A stretch of 25,088 nucleotides of DNA, taken from positions 1-25,088 of the IMG/VR virus record IMGVR_UViG_3300035198_000110; one strand, 5' to 3'. Both the position numbers and the translations under genes were made by a program. Source of the stretch: a virus. Under the pieces are notes generated by a model, which saw only the letters and a list, made by a program, of their open reading frames with translations, was not told the origin of the DNA and made no database searches. Positions 16,855 through 23,464 of this stretch are shown piece by piece (the stretch's first letter is position 1; the number at the start of each line of letters is the position of its first letter).

Positions 16855-17948
16855 GCACTGGACCGGGACCATGGGGGACGAGGGCCAGCGATTGTTGCGG
16901 GCACCAACAAGTCGTGCCGCCTGTGCCCGGCTGCCGGTGTCTTCGGCTGGACGTGTCCGGCGTGGTCTCGGCGGGGAAATGCCCGTTTTGCTCGCGGCTC
17001 AATCGGAGTTACCAGGTCAGGCAGTACGGCGGGGCGGTCGATCCGGCCTATTGGTGGATGTTTGGCTATCCTTCGTGGGTCGGGACTCTGTGCAGCGAGG
17101 CGCAGCCGTACCCGGTTTGCGGGGACTGCGGTCGGGAATTTGGATCCTATCTGCTCGCGTGCTTGAGCAGCGCCGTCGTGCGGCTATTGAAGCCCGGATT
17201 CTTGGGGACTCCACCCGCCAATTATGAGCTTTCGGCCGTCTTGACCGGCGGCGAAGGCGTCAACAGCATCTACTTTGTCAAGGACCTCGGCCCCGACGTC
17301 CCGGATTGCCGGACGTGGAATGCTCTGGTCCTGCCCTACGACCACTTCGACGACCAGTGGGGCAACGATGCCTGCAAGGACGGTCAGGTGGCGGTGACAC
17401 CGGTCGCCGACAGCGCGTGCGATAACGGCATCCGGTGCAATTGGGACAACATGAGCCAGGAGCCGGGGATCTGCTATGAGTTCCCCTCCGGCTTCGGGCC
17501 GGAAACCATCCTCACCCTCAACGGACTCCCCAACAACTGGCTCTGTACCTGCTCGCGGCTCAACCGGAGTTATACAATCGGGCGCCTGCGGTGCGCGGCC
17601 GTCGTGATCGTCGATCGGGGCACGTTTGGGGGATGCGGGGCGTCGATCCAGGCCCCGACCGGATTGATGTCGCCGCCGTGCCAGCAAGACTACGCGATCA
17701 AGGCGGCATTGGCGGCCGATCCCGGGGGCGGCTACTGGGTCCAAGGAGAAGTCTTTTTTCAGGCCGGTTATTCATGGCAATACCAAGACTGCTACGTGAG
17801 CCTCGTTTATCAGACCCATATCGACGCGCTGGCCAGCCTCAATGGCCTGATTCTCCCGTTCTACGGCGAGCGCCTCTGGAACGGATGCGGCGGGAACAAT
17901 TGCCCGGATGACGCCGGCAACTCCTGGATGCAGGTATGGCTCCCATGA
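16851..17948 (+). CDS. Cysteine-rich protein with internal duplication, unknown function
   Basis: A 365-residue protein with 23 cysteines by my count, unlike any neighbour. It appears to be two related halves. C47 begins CSRLNRSY (about residues 47-54) in the first half and C234 begins the same CSRLNRSY in the second, 187 residues later, and both halves end with a similar LVLPY / LILPF strand and a C-x-x-x-x-C region. The duplication also shows in DNA, where gctcgcggctcaa recurs near 16990 and 17552. The first half also has CPFC and CGDC pairs that could bind metal. No signal peptide was seen. It sits among tail-tip genes, so a virion tip or receptor-binding role is possible, but I do not recognise the family. 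Confidence 0.6.
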   Translation: MSTGPGPWGTRASDCCGHQQVVPPVPGCRCLRLDVSGVVSAGKCPFCSRLNRSYQVRQYGGAVDPAYWWMFGYPSWVGTLCSEAQPYPVCGDCGREFGSYLLACLSSAVVRLLKPGFLGTPPANYELSAVLTGGEGVNSIYFVKDLGPDVPDCRTWNALVLPYDHFDDQWGNDACKDGQVAVTPVADSACDNGIRCNWDNMSQEPGICYEFPSGFGPETILTLNGLPNNWLCTCSRLNRSYTIGRLRCAAVVIVDRGTFGGCGASIQAPTGLMSPPCQQDYAIKAALAADPGGGYWVQGEVFFQAGYSWQYQDCYVSLVYQTHIDALASLNGLILPFYGERLWNGCGGNNCPDDAGNSWMQVWLP

Positions 17949-18334
17949 TTGCGGATGGGCGAGACTACTGCCGGATGCTGCCGATTGCCGGCCAGCCCGG
18001 GCGCTTCCGCTGTGCCCACTGCGGCTTCGAGTGGTTCGATGAGATCGTCCGCCGCTGTCCGGGCCTGGCGCCGCGGGTCCGCCGGTCCCGCTTTCCGCCC
18101 CCGTGGCGCATGGTCTGGAACCTCCTGGCCAGCCTGGCGGCCTGGATCTTCGATGGCTTCCGGATCGTCAGCTCCGCCGAGCGCCGCCGCCGCCTGGCCG
18201 TCTGCTGGCCCTGCGAGGCGCGCCACAATTTGCGGTGCCTCGATTGCGGTTGCAGCCTTACAATGAAGTCCCTGGCCCGCGTGTGGCAATGCCCCCGCGG
18301 CAAGTGGCGGCGGCCGGAGGATGAACCCCGGTGA
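17945..18334 (+). CDS. Small zinc-ribbon protein upstream of the sugar-modification genes
   Basis: A 129-residue protein starting inside the previous stop (ATGA). An in-frame ATG at 17936 could add three residues. It has a first zinc-ribbon-like pair C23-x2-C26 with C38, then a hydrophobic segment (MVWNLLASLAAWIFDGF, about 55-72) and a second cluster at C87, C90, C98, C101, C103 and C116 in the order VCWPC, RCLDCGC, QCPRGKW. A C-x2-C, C-x2-C-x-C, CPxGKW pattern occurs in small phage proteins, often near glycosyltransferases, though its function is not known to me. It may couple metal binding to protein or nucleic-acid contact, or recruit the enzymes that follow. Confidence 0.6.
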   Translation: MIADGRDYCRMLPIAGQPGRFRCAHCGFEWFDEIVRRCPGLAPRVRRSRFPPPWRMVWNLLASLAAWIFDGFRIVSSAERRRRLAVCWPCEARHNLRCLDCGCSLTMKSLARVWQCPRGKWRRPEDEPR

Positions 18335-19392
18335 GCCTGCCAGAGCATATCTTTTACCTGGGTTATCCTGGCTACCTCGGCGGGGCCAACAGCGAGGCCT
18401 GGCATCTCTTGAAGCTCCTGGCGAGCATGGGGATCCGGATCACGGCCATCCCCACCTGGCGGGCCGAGCCGGCCTGGGAGGACCGGCTGGCCCGGATCGG
18501 CATAACGACCCGCCGCGTCGGAATCCGCGACTTCCGCCACGGCCTCCCCTCCGACCTGCGCGGATCCGTCGTGCTGGGGATGTGCAACGCGCAATTCATC
18601 CGCCTGGCCCCGCGATTGAAGGCCGCCGGCTGCCGATTGGTGTATCTGCCGTGCATGTGCTTTGTTCAGCACGCCGAGCTGTGTTTCCTCTGTGACGGTG
18701 GGAGGATCGACGCCTGGGTCTTCCAGAGCCGCTTCCAGCATGACCGCTGGATCAGTACACTTCAGCAGTTCGACCAGTCCCAACAGATGCGCATCATCCC
18801 TGGGGCCTTTGATATCGGCGAGTTCCCGTTTCGCAGGCCGCAAACGCAGACCAATGGCAGCCCGCTTGTCGTCGGTCACCTGTCGCGGCCCGACCCGGCC
18901 AAGTTCCCCCGCGAGCTTTGGGAGATCTTCGGCACGCTCCGCCGTGTGGGCGGGGTCCAGGGCTTTCGGGCCCGGGTCATGGCATGGAGTCCCGTGATCG
19001 AGCGGCACTGCGGTCCGCCGCCCCCGTGGGCCGAGGTCCTGCCCCGCAATGCCGAGCCCTCGCGGCTCTTTCTGGAGTCCCTGGATATCTTGGTGCAACT
19101 GAACGGGACGGCCGAGGAGAACTGGCCGCGGGTCGGGCTGGAGGCCATGGCCGTGGGCGTGCCCATGATTGTCGACGCCCGCGGCGGCTGGTTCGAGATG
19201 GTCCGCGGCGGGGTCGATGCCTGGCTGGTCTATGACAGCAAGGAGGCAGGCCGGGCGCTGCGCTCTCTGGCCGGGCGCCCGCAGCAACGAGCTCGGATGG
19301 CAATCGACGCCCGCGCCCGCGTAGAAGAGATCGCCGCCCCCGGTCCGATCGCCGCGGCTTGGTATGATCTACTGGAGGGACTGCGAGAATGA
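18331..19392 (+). CDS. Glycosyltransferase, GT-B fold (GT4-like)
   Basis: A sugar transferase of 353 residues beginning at GTG 18331, overlapping the previous stop (GTGA). The N-terminal acceptor domain has GYPGYLGGANSEAWHLLKLL, a Gly-rich loop typical of GT4 enzymes. The C-terminal donor domain carries an E-x7-E motif (E263 ... E271 in EENWPRVGLEA) followed by GVPMIVDARGG, which binds the nucleotide-sugar in GT4 enzymes. It is complete. The substrate is unknown. As a phage gene in a late operon it may glycosylate virion proteins or modify a cell-surface glycan. Confidence 0.82.
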   Translation: MSLPEHIFYLGYPGYLGGANSEAWHLLKLLASMGIRITAIPTWRAEPAWEDRLARIGITTRRVGIRDFRHGLPSDLRGSVVLGMCNAQFIRLAPRLKAAGCRLVYLPCMCFVQHAELCFLCDGGRIDAWVFQSRFQHDRWISTLQQFDQSQQMRIIPGAFDIGEFPFRRPQTQTNGSPLVVGHLSRPDPAKFPRELWEIFGTLRRVGGVQGFRARVMAWSPVIERHCGPPPPWAEVLPRNAEPSRLFLESLDILVQLNGTAEENWPRVGLEAMAVGVPMIVDARGGWFEMVRGGVDAWLVYDSKEAGRALRSLAGRPQQRARMAIDARARVEEIAAPGPIAAAWYDLLEGLRE

Positions 19393-20129
19393 AGATCTGC
19401 GTCTGCCTCTGCACCTTCCGCCGGCCGGTCTCGCTGGGTCACGTCATCCGCTGCTTCGAGCGCCAGAGTCACCCGGACCGGGAGATGGTGATCCTTGACG
19501 ATGCTGGACAGCATGGTCCGCGGCGCGGCGATCGCTGGGAGCTGCTCTCGATCGGCCGGCGGTTTCGCACCCTGGGCGAGAAGCGCAATGCCCTGGCCGC
19601 TCTGGCCCCGGCCGACGCCGAGGCCCTGGCCATTTGGGACGACGACGACCTGTACTTCCCCTGGGCCCTGGAGGCTTCGGCCGCGGCCCTGGCCAGGGCC
19701 GACTGGTCGAGGCCTTCGGTGGTTCTCCATCCCTTGGGCAGGCCGCGGATTGGCCAAACCATCCAGTTTCGGCAGCACCAGACAGGCGGTCTTTATCACG
19801 GCGGCTGGGCCTATCGCCGGCGGTTATTTGACGCCGCCGGCTGGTACCCGGCCGACTCCGGGCCCGAGGATCAGAGACTGATGCGGAAGATGGAGGCCCT
19901 CAGCCCCAGCGCCGATCCGATCGCGCTGGGATTCCGGCCCTTCTACGTCTTCGGCGGCAAGGTCCTCACCGGCCGGGCCAATCTCTCGGCCCTCGGCTGC
20001 AACCAGGGCGCTTACGACTGCCTGGGTCGGCTGCCCGCCCCCGACGCGCTGCTGGAGATCGCCGACCCGCCGGGCGTCGATCTCGACGAGCCAGTCATCC
20101 TCCCCACTGTTTACCCGCGCCCGTTTTGA
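19389..20129 (+). CDS. Glycosyltransferase, GT-A fold (GT2-like)
   Basis: A sugar transferase of 246 residues that starts at ATG 19389, overlapping the previous stop. The opening MKICVCLCTFRRPVSL is the classic GT2 start, and WDDDDLYFPWALEA (D84-D87) is the DxD-type acidic motif that coordinates the metal and nucleotide-sugar. Downstream GLYHGGWAYRRRLFDAAGWYP and PEDQRLMRKMEAL fit the C-terminal part of the catalytic domain, with E-D-Q as a likely base region. It is cytosolic; no membrane helix was seen. The donor and acceptor are unknown. Translation is probably coupled with the preceding GT-B gene. Confidence 0.8.
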   Translation: MKICVCLCTFRRPVSLGHVIRCFERQSHPDREMVILDDAGQHGPRRGDRWELLSIGRRFRTLGEKRNALAALAPADAEALAIWDDDDLYFPWALEASAAALARADWSRPSVVLHPLGRPRIGQTIQFRQHQTGGLYHGGWAYRRRLFDAAGWYPADSGPEDQRLMRKMEALSPSADPIALGFRPFYVFGGKVLTGRANLSALGCNQGAYDCLGRLPAPDALLEIADPPGVDLDEPVILPTVYPRPF

Positions 20130-20137
20130 GGACTGCC

Positions 20138-20770
20138 ATGTCGATCGAGACCCTTCGCGCCGCCCATCCCTGGCCCGATGCCCCGCCGGACTTGCCCGAG
20201 GACTGGTTTGGCTGGTTTTGCGATACGACTGCGGCCATGCTCGTTTCCGCCTTGGGCCCCGAGCGCAAAATCATCCTGGAGTGCGGCAGTTTCTTGGGTT
20301 TTTCGTCACGGGCGATCCTGGAAAACGCCCCAAATGCTGTCCTCCTCTGCGCGGATACCTGGCGGGGCTCCCCCGAGCACAACGTCCCACAAGCCTCGCC
20401 GGAGTGGCGAGGGCGGATCGCCACGCTCTATGAGGGATATCTCCGCAACCTCTGGCCGTGGCGCGATCGGGTGATCCCGATCAGGCAGGACAGCTTCGTG
20501 GCCATGGCCGAGATCTACGCCGCCGACGTGGTCCCCGATGTGGTTTATCTGGACACCGAGCATTCCGCCCAGCGCGTGCTCGGCGAGTTGGCCTTAGTCC
20601 GAGCGTACTGGCCGCAGGCGATCATTGTCGGCGACGACTTCAACAATGCCGCCGTCTTCCACGCTGTCATGGCCCACCTCCAGGCACGTCCGGATCAGCT
20701 TCTCTCCCAGAACGCCAGCGCCTTCCGCCTCGACCCGAAACTGCCGCCAAACACGGAGATCTACTGGTGA
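20138..20770 (+). CDS. SAM-dependent methyltransferase (Methyltransf_24-like)
   Basis: A class I methyltransferase of 210 residues. GAGGA lies at 20128-20132 before ATG 20138. Motif I reads ILECGSFLGFSSRAIL (E48-C49-G50), a SAM-binding loop of the E-x-G-x-x-x-G-x-S kind. The later VVPDVVYLDTEHSAQRVLGE and QAIIVGDDF match the D-x-x-H-S and G-D-D motifs of the Methyltransf_24 group, which often acts on small molecules or sugars. Placed between glycosyltransferases, it probably methylates a sugar or a glycan cap. The ORF is intact. Substrate is inferred only. Confidence 0.8.
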   Translation: MSIETLRAAHPWPDAPPDLPEDWFGWFCDTTAAMLVSALGPERKIILECGSFLGFSSRAILENAPNAVLLCADTWRGSPEHNVPQASPEWRGRIATLYEGYLRNLWPWRDRVIPIRQDSFVAMAEIYAADVVPDVVYLDTEHSAQRVLGELALVRAYWPQAIIVGDDFNNAAVFHAVMAHLQARPDQLLSQNASAFRLDPKLPPNTEIYW

Positions 20771-21492
20771 ACTTCATCGACGTGATCCTCGTGACCTGGC
20801 CCAACCATCCCAGGCGCCTCCAGTACTTCCGCCGCACGGTGCGAGCCCTGGCGGAAAAGCTCACCGCCAGCCGGCACGAGCTCCGCTGGCTCTGCTCGTC
20901 GGAGTCCGCGCGCGACCCGGACAGCACCTGGCACGGCGATGAGCTGGCCGAGTTCTGCGCCAAGGTGGGGATCAAGCTGCACTGGCGCGAAGGGCCGCCG
21001 AGCCTGGGCGCGGGGATGAATGCGGCGGCCCGACTCTGCATGGCCCCCGTGTGCCTCCTGGTCCAGGACGATTACGAGCTCTTGGAGCCCCTGGACCTTT
21101 CCCCGGGGGCCGAGCTGCTGGCCGAGAATCCGCAGATTGATTTGGTCCGTTTCTGCTACTTTTGCCACCCCCAGTATGGCACGCAGTTTGTCGCCGACTC
21201 CGGACATCACGGCTGGCAGCGGGTCAACATCCGCGGCTACTGGCCCTACGGCGACGACCCCCAAATGCGCCGGCGTGATTTCCACGCCAAGTGGGGCTGG
21301 TACCTGGAGGGCGGCCAGCACGGCGTGAGTGAGGGCGACATGCTCTGGCGCCTGGTCCGCGGGGAGGCCACGATCTTCGCCGCCGATCGCTGTTACTTCG
21401 GGCATTTCGGCGAGGTCGCAGCGGTCCCCGAATCGCAGGAGCACCGCGAGCGCGCCGTCACCAGGAGCCAGCCATGCCCACAATCCGCCTGA
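20767..21492 (+). CDS. Glycosyltransferase-like protein (GT-A fold)
   Basis: A 241-residue protein starting at GTG 20767 inside the previous stop codon (GTGA). The start NFIDVILVTWPNHPRRLQYF resembles GT2-type enzymes. VCLLVQDDYELLEPLDL carries the acidic pair D101-D102 in place of a classic DxD. The centre has CYFCHPQYGTQFVADSGHHG, and HAKWGWYLEGGQHGVSEGDM lies near the expected acceptor/catalytic region. The overall order fits a divergent GT2 or related sugar transferase with an unknown substrate. The 3' end overlaps the last gene of the cassette by 19 nt. Confidence 0.65.
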   Translation: MNFIDVILVTWPNHPRRLQYFRRTVRALAEKLTASRHELRWLCSSESARDPDSTWHGDELAEFCAKVGIKLHWREGPPSLGAGMNAAARLCMAPVCLLVQDDYELLEPLDLSPGAELLAENPQIDLVRFCYFCHPQYGTQFVADSGHHGWQRVNIRGYWPYGDDPQMRRRDFHAKWGWYLEGGQHGVSEGDMLWRLVRGEATIFAADRCYFGHFGEVAAVPESQEHRERAVTRSQPCPQSA

Positions 21493-22358
21493 TCCGCCAG
21501 GTCGACGCCCCGGACGGGCGCGGGCCTCGCAACGGCCAGTTCGCCCTCCAGCGACTGCTCCGCCAGGAGGCGTGGCCTTGGCTGGCCATCGGCGGCGAAG
21601 TCCAGCCGGGCGAGATCCCCTGGGCCTGGTCGTTCGAGGACGCCGAGATTGCCCTCGCGGCCGCCGTGCGCGGCGAGCCATTCATCCTTGGGCCCAACGT
21701 CCTGTTCATGAACAGCCGTTGCCCGCGGTCCACGCTCCAGGAGCGATTGCTCTGCGAGGCCCGGAGCTGCCGACTCCTGTTTACGGAGTCTGACTGGTAC
21801 GCGGACCTGATCCGCGCGAACCTGGCCTCGACGAACCGGGCCGATGTCGTCCTTTGGCCGTATCCGATCACCCCGTTGCCAGACAAGACGGAGGTGCCTG
21901 GGTCGGGCGAATCCCGGCCATACGAGGTTCTGATCTACGCCAAAAGCGGGTTCACCCGACGCTTGCTCCGGGAGCTGGGCCGGACATTCCGCCGATCGGT
22001 GAGGGTGATCTACGGCTACTACGACCGCCAGCGGTTGCTCGACCTGGCCGTCCGCTCCTCGTGCTGTCTCTATTTCTCCGACGACGATCGCGGTCCGCTG
22101 GCCCTGGCCGAGATCCTCCTCTGCGGCTGCCCGGCGATCGGCGTAGCCAGGGGCGCGCCATGGATCGAGCCGGGGGTCAACGGTGTGCTCGTCGACTCGT
22201 TGCAGAGCGTCCCCGCCATTTCGGAGGCGGTCCGCGCCGCCTGCACCTTGGATCGGGAGGCGATCGCCGCCCGGGCCCGAGAGCAATTCGGCGGCCCGGC
22301 TACGGTCCGGGCGATTCGGGCGGCCCTGGAGCCAATCGCGGTCGACCCCACCGCCTAA
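21474..22358 (+). CDS. Glycosyltransferase, GT-B fold (GT4-like)
   Basis: A 294-residue sugar transferase. AGGAG at 21463-21467 gives a good ribosome site for ATG 21474. The N-terminal domain is short. The donor domain has GYYDRQRLLDLAVRSSCCLY followed by DRGPLALAEILLCGCPAIGV, the acidic plus Gly-Cys-Pro form of the GT4 nucleotide-sugar pocket, then RGAPWIEPGVNGVLVDSLQS. It is the last gene of the + strand run, and its stop at 22358 faces the antisense gene ending at 22366. It is probably a late-operon glycan-modifying enzyme, with unknown donor and acceptor. Confidence 0.75.
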   Translation: MPTIRLIRQVDAPDGRGPRNGQFALQRLLRQEAWPWLAIGGEVQPGEIPWAWSFEDAEIALAAAVRGEPFILGPNVLFMNSRCPRSTLQERLLCEARSCRLLFTESDWYADLIRANLASTNRADVVLWPYPITPLPDKTEVPGSGESRPYEVLIYAKSGFTRRLLRELGRTFRRSVRVIYGYYDRQRLLDLAVRSSCCLYFSDDDRGPLALAEILLCGCPAIGVARGAPWIEPGVNGVLVDSLQSVPAISEAVRAACTLDREAIAARAREQFGGPATVRAIRAALEPIAVDPTA

Positions 22359-22365
22359 ACCCGCG

Positions 22366-22599
22366 CTAGGGTTCGATCAGTGGCGGGCCGCGCTTTTCGT
22401 CGGACCGCGATGAGAAGAGCCGCAGGGTGCACGGGATGCTCAATTCCATCAAGCCCAGCAGACAGAAGATTAGTCCGGCAAGTGCGGCCAGGTTGTTGCC
22501 CGAAACCGAGCCCCCGCCGAACGCGCCTGTTGCGGCAAGCAAAAACAGGACCCCGGCGATAGTCACCAACCACCGTCCGCGCAGGCTTTGTGCATTCAT
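22366..22599 (-). CDS. Small two-helix membrane protein, moron-like
   Basis: A 77-residue protein read against the late operon. It has two hydrophobic segments, WLVTIAGVLFLLAATGAF (about 10-27) and LAALAGLIFCLLGLMELSI (about 37-55), joined by a Gly/Ser/Asn loop, with a charged C-terminal tail (SSRSDEKRGPP). AGGAGG on the minus strand (22611-22616) and a good promoter (22640-22668) precede the start, so it looks really expressed. Opposite orientation plus its own promoter fits a moron (lysogenic conversion) gene; superinfection exclusion or host-envelope change is a possible role. A holin is unlikely because it is not in the late transcript. The function is otherwise unknown. Confidence 0.65.
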   Translation of the reverse strand: MNAQSLRGRWLVTIAGVLFLLAATGAFGGGSVSGNNLAALAGLIFCLLGLMELSIPCTLRLFSSRSDEKRGPPLIEP

Positions 22600-22639
22600 G
22601 GCTCGAACTGCCTCCTAGCTCTGACAGCATCTCAGTGCG

Positions 22640-22668
22640 ATTCTAGCTTCCGCTATCGCTACCGTCAA
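22640..22668 (-). promoter_or_regulatory. Sigma70-type promoter for the antisense membrane protein
   Basis: On the minus strand: -35 TTGACG (22668-22663), a 17-nt spacer, and -10 TAGAAT (22645-22640). This is 5/6 matches in each box with ideal spacing, and it lies about 40 nt before the ATG at 22599 with a Shine-Dalgarno at 22616-22611 in between. Confidence 0.6.
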
Positions 22669-22702
22669 CTTGCCACGCCGCTCAGCTTGCGGCCGGGTGG
22701 AT

Positions 22703-22718
22703 CATTTCCGGGGAAATG
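22703..22718. promoter_or_regulatory. 16-bp dyad, candidate operator
   Basis: Perfect inverted repeat CATTTCC-GG-GGAAATG, lying about 35 bp upstream of the -35 box of the antisense promoter. Its symmetry suggests a dimeric DNA-binding protein, possibly the XRE regulator, but no second copy was found. Confidence 0.35.
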
Positions 22719-22796
22719 CCGGCCGGCCGCGCCCGGGCGCTCATGCCCTTCCAGGTGCCCCGTTGTCTTCGACGATCGCCGTGGAGCCGGCGCCAC

Positions 22797-22845
22797 CTAT
22801 TTGACAGCCGCGGTTGTCGCAATTCGCCACGTGGCCCAGGATCGC
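22797..22845 (+). repeat. 49-bp direct repeat, copy 1
   Basis: Identical in all 49 bases to 24645-24693, 1,848 bp apart start to start. It contains two dyads: GACAGCCGCGGTTGTC (one symmetric mismatch pair) and GCCACGTGGC (perfect). Weaker similarity continues after the core into a CGGCCC...CCGACGCA...CCTGGGG stretch in both copies. It lies in the 561-bp gene-free region 22600-23160, where I see no convincing coding frame. Confidence 0.85.
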
Positions 22846-22966
22846 TGCTTCCCGCCAGGCTCCGATCTATCGACCCGGCCCTCTCCGACGCAACCTGCGC
22901 GATCCTGGGGGGCCGATTTTCAGCGTACGTGCCGGCACATCCCCCCTGGAGACTGGCAGGCAAGGT

Positions 22967-23137
22967 CTAGTTCTCCGCGTCTAGCCCGACCCCCCCTTCT
23001 GGCTTCCCGAAATCCCAAGTGTCCAGTAGCCGCCGTCTAGCCCCCGGCTACCACACAACTCCCAAGCCTCCAAGGATTTACGACGAATGCGGAAATTTTT
23101 GGCCTCTAGCACTTGACTACTAGCCGAAGTCTGCTAG
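22967..23137. promoter_or_regulatory. CTAG-rich operator region upstream of the regulator
   Basis: Six CTAG tetramers start at 22967, 22981, 23037, 23106, 23120 and 23134, where about 0.5 would be expected in 171 bp at this base composition. The 10-mer CGTCTAGCCC occurs twice (22978 and 23034). A 26-bp dyad GTAGCCG-N12-CGGCTAC (23026-23051) is centred on one CTAG, and a second, CTAGC-N8-GCTAG (23120-23137), overlaps the regulator's promoter. These look like operator half-sites for autoregulation, which is inferred. Confidence 0.45.
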
Positions 23138-23140
23138 CCT
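23113..23140 (+). promoter_or_regulatory. Candidate promoter of the XRE regulator
   Basis: -35 TTGACT (23113-23118), 16-nt spacer, weak -10 TAGCCT (23135-23140). A good Shine-Dalgarno follows. The -10 overlaps the CTAGC/GCTAG dyad, which would let a repressor block RNA polymerase. The -10 is poor, so the call is tentative. Confidence 0.35.
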
Positions 23141-23160
23141 TACAGCAGGAGGAAACGATT

Positions 23161-23385
23161 ATGGCAAAGACAAAGACACAGGCGAAGAGGGAGACTGGGG
23201 CCATGGCGGACCGGATCCGGTCCGCCAGGGCCAAGGCCGGCTTGACCCAGGAGGGGCTGGCCCGCCGGGCCGAGCTGACCTCGGCCGCGATCTCTAGGAT
23301 TGAGCGCGGGGTTGCCCCGCGCGTGCGAACCCTCAAGCGGATTGCCGCGGCGCTTGGCGTGCCGGCGGCGGAGTTGTTGGATTGA
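23161..23385 (+). CDS. XRE-family HTH regulator
   Basis: A 74-residue DNA-binding protein. AGGAGG (23147-23152) is 8 nt before ATG 23161. After a basic N-terminus (KTKTQAKRE), residues 17-73 form a complete Cro/CI-type HTH: DRIRSARAKAGLTQEGLARR, then ELTSAAISRIERGV as recognition-helix region, then LKRIAAALGVPAAELL. There is no extra sensor or oligomerisation domain, so it is the minimal Cro-like form. It probably regulates lysogeny or the small genes downstream, and perhaps itself, through the CTAG dyads. It may also act on the antisense membrane-protein gene. Confidence 0.85.
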   Translation: MAKTKTQAKRETGAMADRIRSARAKAGLTQEGLARRAELTSAAISRIERGVAPRVRTLKRIAAALGVPAAELLD

Positions 23386-23401
23386 CAGAACTGAATATAC
23401 T
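23374..23401 (+). promoter_or_regulatory. Candidate promoter for the gene at 23465
   Basis: -10 TATACT (23396-23401, 5/6) with a weak -35 TTGTTG (23374-23379) 16 nt upstream, overlapping the end of the regulator gene. A CTAG site (23400-23403) touches the -10. The 79-nt gap before the next gene, which is larger than elsewhere in the operon, fits a separate promoter. Confidence 0.3.
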
Positions 23402-23464
23402 AGAGGTGGATCGAGCCGGCGGGCTGAAACGCAGCACGGGCTGACCCCCGCAGGAGAGACTAAA

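Noticed and set aside
17965-19287. Minus-strand open frame of 440 codons over the zinc-ribbon and first glycosyltransferase genes
   Set aside because: Shadow of two genes with clear motifs on the plus strand (Cys clusters, GT4 E-x7-E). The antisense product is low in motif content.
22358-22373. Hairpin AACCC-GCGCTA-GGGTT between the convergent genes as a bidirectional terminator
   Set aside because: The stem is only 5 bp with no proper T-run on either strand, so I do not call it a terminator.
22366-22599. Holin for lysis
   Set aside because: Two membrane helices fit, but it is read against the late operon from its own constitutive-looking promoter, with no endolysin next to it.
22588-23040. 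Plus-strand frame of 150 codons in the switch region
   Set aside because: It runs over a minus-strand promoter, a dyad and the 49-bp repeat. The product is Pro/Arg/Ser-rich, with no Shine-Dalgarno, so it is probably noncoding.
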